Virus record (IMG/VR): IMGVR_UViG_3300022221_000374
Span: 1-34,648 of that record
DNA length: 34,648 nucleotides
From: a virus
Direction: 5' to 3' (one strand)
Positions 14,115-21,692 of the stretch are shown piece by piece (the first letter of the stretch is position 1; every line of letters begins with the position of its first letter). The translations under genes and the position numbers were made by a program. Below the pieces are notes generated by a model. The model was not told where the DNA came from. It did not search any database and saw nothing but the letters and a program-made list of their open reading frames with translations.

Positions 14115-14993
14115 ATGAAGACTTTGAGAAAAGTGGGTTTAGAAACTGGAGCTCTGACTGACGAGGAGATCCGATACATCGACACCCGAGTTGTCGAAAC
14201 AGTGAGGCCCTTACTCGTTGGGCGTAGACTGTTTCCAGTGTTCCGTTTGCCTCATGCAGGCTTCAAAACAGTCAGGGGCTATAAGGAAACTGACATGAGC
14301 CCAGCGACAATCGACATGAACGGTGATACAGACTCTTTTGACAGAATCGAGCTCGAGGGCTTCGATGTTAAGGTGCCTGTGATATCCAAAGGGTTCAAGC
14401 TGAACTGGAGAGACATAATTGCGGCTCGCAACGGCGGAATACCGATTGACACTCGCAGCGTGGAGAACGCTTCAAGACAATGCGCAGAAGAGGAAGACAA
14501 ACTCTTGCTTTCGGGAGAGTACACCGGTTGGCGAGCTCTCGGAATCGAGGGCGTAATGACAGCCACGGGAAGAAACACTAAGGCCAGCGCTGGAGCGTGG
14601 CCAGCAAACAGCCTGACCGATTGTAGCGCTGCGATCGGAGAACTTGAAACCGACGGACACTATGGACCTTACGCTCTTATACTGCGAAGTTCTTGGCTTG
14701 CAAAACTTCGAGCCCTAGTGACTAACACGGCTGTTAAATGGCTTGATGTGATCAAGGATCTCTTTTCAGCCGGCATCTACGTCAGCGACAACTTATACAC
14801 CAGCGGCGGCGCCTTAACAAGCGCGGCTATCGTTGAGCCTGGGCAGGAAAACTTTGAAGCCGTAATCGGTCAAGACTTATCCACATTCATGCAGCAAGAC
14901 AGAAGCATGAACACTTTCGGGAAGGTTTTCGAGGTCGTGGTCCCGCGCGTCAAACGACCCACCAGCATTTGTGAACTGACTGGGTTGACTTAA
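14115..14993 (+). CDS. Major capsid protein, HK97 fold, encapsulin-like
   Basis: The shell subunit, 292 residues. The layout matches encapsulin/linocin-like HK97-fold proteins: an N-terminal helix and E-T-V-R-P-L-L-V-G-R-R-L-F-P-V-F at 29-44. A spine-helix region with E-E-E-D-K-L-L-L-S-G-E lies near 125-135, and a P-domain segment Y-A-L-I-L-R-S-S-W-L-A-K-L near 185-197. A C-terminal strand E-V-V-V-P-R-V-K-R-P-T completes the pattern. The preceding AGGAGTGAT is a strong ribosome-binding site. No delta domain is apparent, so the scaffold-like gene upstream would serve assembly. Encapsulin cargo genes are absent, so this is a virus capsid. The capsid call is strong by context; the encapsulin relation is by pattern. 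Confidence 0.8.
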   Translation: MKTLRKVGLETGALTDEEIRYIDTRVVETVRPLLVGRRLFPVFRLPHAGFKTVRGYKETDMSPATIDMNGDTDSFDRIELEGFDVKVPVISKGFKLNWRDIIAARNGGIPIDTRSVENASRQCAEEEDKLLLSGEYTGWRALGIEGVMTATGRNTKASAGAWPANSLTDCSAAIGELETDGHYGPYALILRSSWLAKLRALVTNTAVKWLDVIKDLFSAGIYVSDNLYTSGGALTSAAIVEPGQENFEAVIGQDLSTFMQQDRSMNTFGKVFEVVVPRVKRPTSICELTGLT

Positions 14994-15067
14994 GCGGGAC
15001 CAGGTTAATCCAGTCTCCCTTCTCCCCTTTCGTAGTTTTTCTACAAAACAATGATGGAGGTCGAACC

Positions 15068-15319
15068 GTGAAATTCAAGATATTACCGAAAGTGCATGGC
15101 TTCACAGACGCCAAGGGCGTTCATCACTTGCCTGGCGAGATAGTGGATCTCCCAACTTCGTACGAGGGCGAGACTTGGCTGGAAAAGGTTGAGATTGAAA
15201 AGCCTAAGCCCGCCATGGTAGAAGTAAAAGCTGAAGGAGAAACTAAGCCTGAAGCTGAAGAACCGAAGCCAAGCCCTTTAGAGAAAACGGAGAAGAAAGG
15301 AAAAAAGTCAAAGTCTTAG
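15068..15319 (+). CDS. Small charged protein after the capsid gene
   Basis: An 83-residue protein with GGAGGT six bases before its GTG start. The first 45 residues form a small beta-like domain (V-H-G-F-T-D-A-K-G-V-H-H-L-P-G-E-I-V-D-L). The rest is a lysine/glutamate/proline-rich tail. Such proteins are often found after the capsid gene in tailed phages, perhaps as head accessory proteins. The stop overlaps the next gene by one base. No function is assigned. Confidence 0.65.
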   Translation: MKFKILPKVHGFTDAKGVHHLPGEIVDLPTSYEGETWLEKVEIEKPKPAMVEVKAEGETKPEAEEPKPSPLEKTEKKGKKSKS

Positions 15320-15954
15320 TGGGCATTCCGTTGACGGAGCCCAGCTACTATATTCAGTTTCGCGATGTTGTAGTCGACAGCATAAAAGCAGCCATGCAAG
15401 ATATGCCTGGCATAAATTATGAAATCGTTGTTAACACTCCTACCAGCGATAAGGATGTACGTGGTGTTGTTGAAGCCTCTAACTTTCTTGTCGACAAGTG
15501 CCTGTGTGAAGGCTGGGATTACCTGTGGATAGTTGAAGGCGATATCCAAGTTCCCGGGCATGCTTTCAGAAGGCTATATTGCCCAAGGGCTGACATCAAC
15601 CTAGGTGTTTACCCGAACCATCGTGATGACGTTTTGAAGATGATGGCTGGCTACTTCAGAGATAGGCCTCCTGGTAATCCGCCTGAAATAGTAAACGTTT
15701 ACGACAAAGCAAAGCTTGAGGGCAAAGTCTTCACGGGCATGGTTTGTGCTGGTGTTGGCTGCTGCTTGATTCATAGGCGAGTTTTCGAGAGTGGCCTGCG
15801 GTTCGTTTATGACGTTCACCGTTTTAGAGTGAAGGTCGGCGGTCACGACCAGCTGTTTCTGTATGAGGCTCAGAAGGTTGGGTTTAAGGTGTTTCTGCAT
15901 GGCGATGTACTCTGTGGACATTTGCCTGAGTGGGGGCTCGAAAAGCTTGCATGA
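15319..15954 (+). CDS. GT-A-type glycosyltransferase-like protein
   Basis: A 211-residue cytoplasmic protein resembling small family-2-type glycosyltransferases or their nucleotide-sugar-binding folds. After an N-terminal strand, V-E-G-D75-I-Q takes the place of the DxD metal motif. Late in the protein G-G-H-D-Q-L-F (174-180) resembles the acceptor/base region, followed by a final H-G-D-V-L-C-G-H segment. Starting on the stop of the preceding head gene, it is placed in the structural operon next to a methyltransferase. It may therefore modify virion proteins, which here are rich in N-x-S/T sites, or host surface glycans. Confidence 0.7.
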   Translation: MGIPLTEPSYYIQFRDVVVDSIKAAMQDMPGINYEIVVNTPTSDKDVRGVVEASNFLVDKCLCEGWDYLWIVEGDIQVPGHAFRRLYCPRADINLGVYPNHRDDVLKMMAGYFRDRPPGNPPEIVNVYDKAKLEGKVFTGMVCAGVGCCLIHRRVFESGLRFVYDVHRFRVKVGGHDQLFLYEAQKVGFKVFLHGDVLCGHLPEWGLEKLA

Positions 15955-16438
15955 AGCTGCCCTCGAGTTTCTAGCCAAAGTTAAGACACAGTTTCCAAGA
16001 AATTTTAGGGATGCGAAAGTTTTGGAGCTTGGCAGCTTGAATATTAATGGTTCACCACGACCCTTCTTTGAAGACTGCTGTTATGTTGGTGTGGATTGGC
16101 GTGAAGGTCCAGACGTGGACCTGGTGGCTTTTGCTTCAGATTTGAAGTATCCTGATGAAATGTTTGATACCGTAGTCTCTACGGAGATGTTTGAGCATGA
16201 TTGCTTTGCTAAAGTGAGTTTTGTTAATGCGCTTCGGATGCTGAAGAAAGGCGGCTTATTCGTTTTTACGTGTGCAAATGGGAAAAGAAAGCCTCACGAG
16301 ATTCGCGCTGGCTTTGGCGGTTATTATAAGGGCGTCACGAAGTTTCAGGTTATCGAGTGGCTGCTGAATTATGGCCAGTTTTCAAAGTTCTGCCTTGAAG
16401 AGGAAGGCGAAGATTTGAGAGGCTGGGTTGTGAAGTGA
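15899..16438 (+). CDS. SAM-dependent methyltransferase (class I)
   Basis: A 179-residue Rossmann-fold methyltransferase. Motif I is V-L-E-L-G-S (41-46), the second acidic strand is Y-V-G-V-D-W, and motif IV/post region is V-V-S-T-E-M-F-E-H with L-R-M-L-K-K-G-G-L-F-V-F after it. This matches the small-molecule or sugar methyltransferase type 11 pattern. The chosen ATG (15899) has AAGGTG seven bases upstream and lies inside the end of the glycosyltransferase gene in another frame. An open frame runs back to 15863. The pair probably modifies the same glycan. Substrate unknown. Confidence 0.75.
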   Translation: MAMYSVDICLSGGSKSLHEAALEFLAKVKTQFPRNFRDAKVLELGSLNINGSPRPFFEDCCYVGVDWREGPDVDLVAFASDLKYPDEMFDTVVSTEMFEHDCFAKVSFVNALRMLKKGGLFVFTCANGKRKPHEIRAGFGGYYKGVTKFQVIEWLLNYGQFSKFCLEEEGEDLRGWVVK

Positions 16439-16791
16439 CGGACCGGGAAATTGAGAAGTTTTTTGTTACGCCTTGCGACAGGATATTGATTGCTCTCTTG
16501 CAAAAGGGTGAAGCTTCAAATAGTGTTTTGGCTAAGGCTGTGGGGCTGCATCCTGTTCATTTGTGTCGGCTGCTGAGCTGGTTGAGGAATGGCGGCTTGG
16601 TTTGGAGGAAGCGGGTTTATGGTCGAGGGTTAGGCGGCGGAATTAAGCGTGTAAACAGGTTGACGAGCAAAGGCCGTGAGATGGCCGAACTTGGCTTGCA
16701 GCGGCTTGAAATATTGAAGCGAGAGCTTTCTCAAAAGGAACTTAAAAAAATGCAATTCTGGGCTGAAGGTCCTGCTGACTCTTCTAGCTAG
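16435..16791 (+). CDS. Winged-helix regulator (MarR-like)
   Basis: A 118-residue protein. Residues 10-80 show a winged helix: C-D-R-I-L-I-A-L-L-Q-K-G, N-S-V-L-A-K-A-V-G-L, recognition helix H-L-C-R-L-L-S-W-L, then a glycine-rich wing (Y-G-R-G-L-G-G-G) and L-T-S-K-G-R-E-M-A. A helical tail follows. The GTG start overlaps the stop of the methyltransferase. It may control the glycosylation pair or the late genes. Confidence 0.75.
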   Translation: MTDREIEKFFVTPCDRILIALLQKGEASNSVLAKAVGLHPVHLCRLLSWLRNGGLVWRKRVYGRGLGGGIKRVNRLTSKGREMAELGLQRLEILKRELSQKELKKMQFWAEGPADSSS

Positions 16792-16900
16792 TGCGCGCAA
16801 ATAAGCATCAGACAATTCTGCAAAGCGTCCAAGCTGAAATTATTGAGAACCTAGAAGTCGACCGTTTTATAATACTTCCGCTATCGTTAGAACTATATTC

Positions 16901-17155
16901 ATGCAAATTGTTGCCCAATACTCATTCAACAATGGAAGAAAATTCCTCGAAAAACACCATAAGTCAGAACTTAGCGAGATCAAAGAGGTTATCTCCTTAG
17001 TTGTTGGGTCTCATCTGAAGACGAAAATAAGTAAAGAAAAGATAATGCTGGGGAAGGCTCTATGTCTTAAGTTTGGTGCTAGGAATGATATTATAGAACC
17101 TTGTTCCGCAAATTTTATCTTCAGATTGAACTATTGGAGATTAGGAGAAAGGAAA
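16901..17155 (+). pseudogene. N-terminal remnant of a BstYI/BglII-type restriction endonuclease
   Basis: The 85 codons here resemble the N terminus of the BstYI-like endonuclease family: I-V-x-x-Y-S near the start, an E-I-K-E-V-I helix, then K-T-K-x-S-K-E-K and G-K-A-L. The catalytic core that should follow is missing. The frame runs without a stop straight into the signal peptide of the next gene. Either it is a truncated gene or, less likely, a genuine N-terminal extension of the secreted protein, where it would hide the signal peptide. A T-A-rich promoter-like stretch is at about 16866. The family match is from memory of the sequence pattern. Confidence 0.5.
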
Positions 17156-20100
17156 ATGAAGAAAATGCTTTCATTTTTAATGATCGGCTTAATCTGCTGT
17201 GCAACTATTTTGACGTTTGTAACCATTGTCAGAGCTGAGGCAGTCAACATCACGCTGATGTCCAGGAAGCTGGACAATTCCACTCAAAATCTTGGAACAA
17301 TGACTGTTGAACCTGAGTCGCCTCCTCAACCTCCAGTTCCCAATCTTCCGCGAATTGTGACTAGAGACACGCGCCCACTTCCCTATCAAGCGTTTTTCAT
17401 TCCACCGTCTCGGCATGTGATACATCACTGGGAATACAGTGGCGGTATCTACGTACAAGATGCATCTATGCCTTTACCTGGGGTAAATGTGTACGTCAAT
17501 GGGCCCAGTCCAGCTTTGCTGGTTGCAGTTTACGAAGAAGTCCCAGCCACAATTCACTTAGAATCTAGGGAGCTTGATGGTTCAACTGCCAATCTTGGCA
17601 CGATGGATTTCACTGGAGCCTATTCACTTCCCCTTCCGTACAACATACAAAAGATGGTTAGTGGGTCCCCATATTACGCGAAATATTATCCTCCTCCACA
17701 ACATCTGTTCGATCATTGGGAGACGACTGATGGAGTTTGGGTGCCGAACCCAAATATCGGTCCTGAGACAGACGTGTATGTTAGCTACGATGGGACCCTC
17801 AGAGCAGTCTACAAAGATTCTCCGTTGCCACCATACGATGTGACTATCGCTGCCTACTGCTACAGCGAGGGAACTGATCCAGGCGTTCTAATCTCGCCTG
17901 CAGGAGTCTCCACTCCTCGCACATTTACGGGTCTGGTAGGAACCAACGAATTCACCGTTCCAAACCTTGATCCAAGTGGACACACTTTCAGGCAGTGGAG
18001 CAACGATGAAGAAAGTACAACGATATCGGTGAGTGAAGCTGGGACATATACAGCTTATTACGACGTTAATCAAAAGCCAATCGCAGTGCTTGACGTTGAC
18101 CCTGATCCGCCGGTTGTGAGTGTTGGTGCTCATGTTTGGTTCTATGGCATAAATTCATATGATCCTGATGGCGACCAAATTGTGGCTTTTTTCTTCGATT
18201 TTGGAGATGGTCAAAACAGCGGCTGGCTCAACTACCCCACCGTAGCAGACACTCATAATTATAGCGCATCAGATGAATATTGGGCCAAGCTCATGGTAAA
18301 AGACAATTATGGTCTGGAAAGCGATTGGTGCACTGAAGTAAAAATCACCGTTCTTTCAATACCAGGTTCACCTGTGGCCATTCTAGAAGCTACTCCCCTT
18401 TTACAGGAGCTAGGATCTCCAGTGACATTTGACGCTTCTCAATCTTATGATTCAGATGGTTGGATTGAGATATACTGCTTTGATTATGGAGACGGCGTGA
18501 CAGAATGGACATCGGATTCCGTTAGGGTTCACGTTTACAGCCAAGGAGGAGACTATTCTGCAAAAGTACTTGTTTCAGACAACAACGAGCTGGACTCTTG
18601 GAGTCAACCAGTCGAAGTTACCGTAACCCAATTCCCAGAAGCACATTTCGTTCTCAGCGGACCTGATACAAGCTTCACTCCAAACATAATATGTGAAAAA
18701 TCAAATGCTGAGTTCAATGCTCTTCCAAGTTATGATCCTGACGGAACTATAGTTAGTTATTCGTGGAATTTTGGAGACGGAGCCACAGTAACCGAAGATG
18801 ATCCGGTCACGTATCACACATATGTTTCCAGCGGACCCTATACAGTGACTCTCACAGTTACAGATAATAAGGGCGCAACAGCGTTCACTTCGAGGAGCAT
18901 TTTTATCGACTCCCTAAAATGGGTAGTTTACTTCGAGGTTGATTATATGACTGGACACGAGCCTTCAGACTCTGCATTGGAATACATTCATCAGTATTTC
19001 ACGGACAACGGAATCTACGTGTATTTCTTCATAGACGACGAAATCCCGTTGGATGAAGGCGTTGATGCCACTGAATTCTGGCAGTATGAAAACCAGTACA
19101 ATGATGTGTGGAAGCTTGATGATCGCGCCCAAGGAAACATAGCAAATGCCAAGTATACTCTTAAAGAAAAGTGGATTCTTTACGGAACAGTTGACGCCAC
19201 TGGGAATGCCCATGGATACTCATATGGCAACACCAACGCCGGGAACTACATATTCATTGCGGATCAAACAAACGATATCTGGGCAGACTCAAATGCTCGC
19301 ACACACGATGACGTTGAGACTGTTGTTTTGATGCATGAAATTGGCCACGCAATTGGAATATCCGTTGAAGATGTGCCTGGAACTGATCCTGATGGCGATG
19401 GTACACCCGAAGATTATGATGACAATTCTTGGTCGGTCATGGCTCTTGGTCCATCAGGCGATCAATGCGATGCTACACCAATAAGATATAGTTCAGAGTA
19501 TTGGGAAGAAAAGAACTTGGAGTTCTACACGCTCTCAGGATCGACCTTGAGAATCGCGGCCTATTCACCCGTCAACATAATGGTGACAGATCCTTTCGGA
19601 AGAAGAGTCGGATTTGATTCTGATTCAGGAGAAACGCTCAATGAGATTACTGGAGCGACATATACTGGTCCAGGTACTGAACCCCAAGAGATTTACATTC
19701 CAGAACCACTAGAAGGCGATTACGTCGTTCAGGTTTTTGGGACAGGAGTTGGAGCATACGAAATAACACTGGAGTCTGTTGTTAATGGTTCAATTACTGA
19801 CAGTGATTCTTGGCAAGGCACGACCACGATTGGCGAACAGCACGAAGAAACTTGCAGATTGGACGAAGACGGTGCTATTGTGTTGCCTCATGACGTTGGA
19901 GTAACGAGCATTTCAACTTCGAAAACTGTAGTTGGACAGGGCTTCACTATGTCTATTAATTTTTCAGTCGAAAACGAGGGCAACTACACGGAAACGTTTG
20001 ACGCAACCGTTTACGTTAATGAAACAATCATCACCACATTTGAAAACATAATCCTGACTCCAAAGAGCCACACTGACCTTATCTATGTTTGGAACACCAC

Positions 20101-20392
20101 AGACTTTGCCAAAGGCAACTACACAATAAGTGTCTACATAGAACCTGTTCTGGACGAGATAGACGTCTATGACAACGACCTTACTGGCGGCACTGTTTAT
20201 GTTGGCATTCCTGGTGACATCGATGGCAATGGCATTGTTGAAGTCAAAGACCTATTGGCTATCGCTTTAGCCTACGGTAGCTACCCAGGAAAAGTCGGTT
20301 ACCAAGCAAACTTGGATATAAATGGCAACGAGTTCATAGACGTAAAAGACATACTCATAGCAGCAATAAACTACGGGCAACACTACCCATAG
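17156..20392 (+). CDS. Secreted PKD-domain metalloprotease-like protein with dockerin
   Basis: A 1078-residue exported protein. Residues 1-27 form a signal peptide, so I take the ATG at 17156 (AGGAG eight bases upstream) rather than the in-frame ATG at 16901. Next come about two H-W-E/H-W-E-T repeats resembling InlB-B modules and a related third. Three PKD domains follow (F-G-D-G, Y-G-D-G and F-G-D-G loops). A protease-like domain has H727-E-I-G-H731-A-I-G and a Met-turn-like S-V-M-A-L. The third metzincin ligand is not obvious. A CARDB-like domain and a C-terminal dockerin with two calcium loops (G-D-I-D-G-N-G, N-L-D-I-N-G-N) finish it. It could be a host-surface protease carried as cargo, or a receptor-digesting virion protein. 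Confidence 0.8.
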   Translation: MKKMLSFLMIGLICCATILTFVTIVRAEAVNITLMSRKLDNSTQNLGTMTVEPESPPQPPVPNLPRIVTRDTRPLPYQAFFIPPSRHVIHHWEYSGGIYVQDASMPLPGVNVYVNGPSPALLVAVYEEVPATIHLESRELDGSTANLGTMDFTGAYSLPLPYNIQKMVSGSPYYAKYYPPPQHLFDHWETTDGVWVPNPNIGPETDVYVSYDGTLRAVYKDSPLPPYDVTIAAYCYSEGTDPGVLISPAGVSTPRTFTGLVGTNEFTVPNLDPSGHTFRQWSNDEESTTISVSEAGTYTAYYDVNQKPIAVLDVDPDPPVVSVGAHVWFYGINSYDPDGDQIVAFFFDFGDGQNSGWLNYPTVADTHNYSASDEYWAKLMVKDNYGLESDWCTEVKITVLSIPGSPVAILEATPLLQELGSPVTFDASQSYDSDGWIEIYCFDYGDGVTEWTSDSVRVHVYSQGGDYSAKVLVSDNNELDSWSQPVEVTVTQFPEAHFVLSGPDTSFTPNIICEKSNAEFNALPSYDPDGTIVSYSWNFGDGATVTEDDPVTYHTYVSSGPYTVTLTVTDNKGATAFTSRSIFIDSLKWVVYFEVDYMTGHEPSDSALEYIHQYFTDNGIYVYFFIDDEIPLDEGVDATEFWQYENQYNDVWKLDDRAQGNIANAKYTLKEKWILYGTVDATGNAHGYSYGNTNAGNYIFIADQTNDIWADSNARTHDDVETVVLMHEIGHAIGISVEDVPGTDPDGDGTPEDYDDNSWSVMALGPSGDQCDATPIRYSSEYWEEKNLEFYTLSGSTLRIAAYSPVNIMVTDPFGRRVGFDSDSGETLNEITGATYTGPGTEPQEIYIPEPLEGDYVVQVFGTGVGAYEITLESVVNGSITDSDSWQGTTTIGEQHEETCRLDEDGAIVLPHDVGVTSISTSKTVVGQGFTMSINFSVENEGNYTETFDATVYVNETIITTFENIILTPKSHTDLIYVWNTTDFAKGNYTISVYIEPVLDEIDVYDNDLTGGTVYVGIPGDIDGNGIVEVKDLLAIALAYGSYPGKVGYQANLDINGNEFIDVKDILIAAINYGQHYP

Positions 20393-20470
20393 CTCCTCCT
20401 TCTATCGTGACAAGTCGCAAGATAGGTGTCAGTCTTATCTAGAGACATAAGCCTATCGTGCAATGCTCAG

Positions 20471-20518
20471 AATTGTTAGTTTTTTAGTTTTCTTGTTAAG
20501 ATTTGCTTTTAAACGTGC
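20471..20518 (+). promoter_or_regulatory. Late-promoter repeat, copy 1
   Basis: A 48-bp sequence that differs at only four positions from 32258-32305. It contains T-rich stretches and a TTTTAA element about 40 bases before the start of the next gene, the same spacing as in copy 2. Confidence 0.7.
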
Positions 20519-20548
20519 AAATCGGCTTGTTTTTTTAGTGAAAATGGA

Positions 20549-21124
20549 TTGAAAGAACAAAGAAGGGCACATTCAGGCAAAGTCAAACGCATCTATGTTT
20601 GGCGTCCAGTAAAAATCGACATGAATAGGCGCATTGAAGTTTGGCGTCCACTCGCGAATCTGACCAAGGTTCAGCTGAAGAAGGCGTTGAAAGTCGACCT
20701 CATCAATGGAGTTAAGAAGGCATTAATAGACGTTGACGAGAATGTGCTGGAACTCGACCTTGTTGTCGATAACGGTTTGGATGCTCTGTGCGGTCAAGGT
20801 TTTGACAGTAGCGGTAGCAGACCTGCAGTTTTCAATTACGTGGCTATCGGTACGGATGGCACGGCGCCAAGTAACTCGCAGACAGCTTTAGGTTCAGAGT
20901 CAATGCGTGTTCAAGGCACATATGCCAAGGATGCTCCAGTCGGAGAGTGTAGCATGGACGCAACATTCAACATAACGCAGACGTTAGCCCTCCAAGAATG
21001 CGGACTTTTCAATGACCCTTCTGCTGGAACGATGTATTGCAGAGACACGTACTCGGTGAAAAACGTGGTTTCAGGTGATACGGTAAAAGTTTACTACACT
21101 CCGAAGTTTCAACGCCCAACCTAA
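20549..21124 (+). CDS. Probable tail or baseplate structural protein
   Basis: A 191-residue, mostly beta protein. The middle has Y-V-A-I-G-T-D-G-T-A-P-S-N-S-Q-T-A-L-G-S-E, a phrase common in phage tail-fibre and baseplate-associated proteins, followed by strands ending in G-L-F-N-D and T-V-K-V-Y-Y-T. The TTG at 20549 is the longest start; the ATG 25 codons later is an alternative. It is the first gene after late-promoter copy 1 and heads a five-gene tail-tip operon. Confidence 0.65.
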   Translation: MKEQRRAHSGKVKRIYVWRPVKIDMNRRIEVWRPLANLTKVQLKKALKVDLINGVKKALIDVDENVLELDLVVDNGLDALCGQGFDSSGSRPAVFNYVAIGTDGTAPSNSQTALGSESMRVQGTYAKDAPVGECSMDATFNITQTLALQECGLFNDPSAGTMYCRDTYSVKNVVSGDTVKVYYTPKFQRPT

Positions 21125-21131
21125 GAATCTT

Positions 21132-21692
21132 TTGCACCTTAGCCCAGTGGAGTTACTTTCCATGTGCCTTAGCAGAATGCGTGAATATTGGCGGATGCGT
21201 CACCTAGCCCGAGTTCAGGTTATTGAGCAGAACAAACGGCCTGCACCGATTAACGTGACCACATTTTTTAGACCAGCAACTGTTGAAGCCCTTGCAGCAG
21301 ACATTGTGAGGTCTGCTTTTCGGAACATTGGTGGTTCAGCTGACTGTATTTTCTCTTGGGTTCAAGAAAACATCAAGCTGCTGCCTGAACCCAAGGATTA
21401 CTGGAAAATGCCCAGTGAAACTCTCAAGGACCGGACTGGCGATTGTGAGGACGCGGCGATTTTGTTGGCGAATCTTTTGGTGGCGGCTGGCTATCCATAC
21501 TATAAGGTGTTGGTCTGCGTCTATGATACGCCCGATGGTTTTCATGCTGTTGTCGATTTTGACGGCAGAGTTCTTGATCCATCGAATCCGAAGTTGACGA
21601 GAGCCCCACTGGGCTGGGAGTTATGGTATTGTTGGAATCGGAATAATGCCTATACGCTAAAGGAGAACGTTAGTAAATGGCAGAGACCATAA
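21132..21692 (+). CDS. Transglutaminase-like cysteine protease
   Basis: A 186-residue protein with the transglutaminase/papain-like triad pattern: R-T-G-D-C105-E-D-A-A-I-L-L-A-N-L-L, then G-F-H138-A-V-V-D-F, and D149-P-S. This is the bacterial/archaeal transglutaminase-like family, which usually hydrolyses peptide bonds. Seven bases after the upstream stop and overlapping the next gene, it is likely a structural-operon enzyme that acts on the tail, the envelope or the adhesin. No signal peptide is seen. Confidence 0.75.
   Translation: MHLSPVELLSMCLSRMREYWRMRHLARVQVIEQNKRPAPINVTTFFRPATVEALAADIVRSAFRNIGGSADCIFSWVQENIKLLPEPKDYWKMPSETLKDRTGDCEDAAILLANLLVAAGYPYYKVLVCVYDTPDGFHAVVDFDGRVLDPSNPKLTRAPLGWELWYCWNRNNAYTLKENVSKWQRP

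Noticed and set aside
15453-15465. A third copy of the inverted repeat sequence GGATGTACGTGGT
   Set aside because: It lies inside the glycosyltransferase gene, matches only 13 bases and consists of common codons, so chance is sufficient.
20400-20425. A terminator hairpin after the PKD protein gene
   Set aside because: The CTATC/GATAG arms pair but the interior does not form a continuous stem and there is no T-run right after it.
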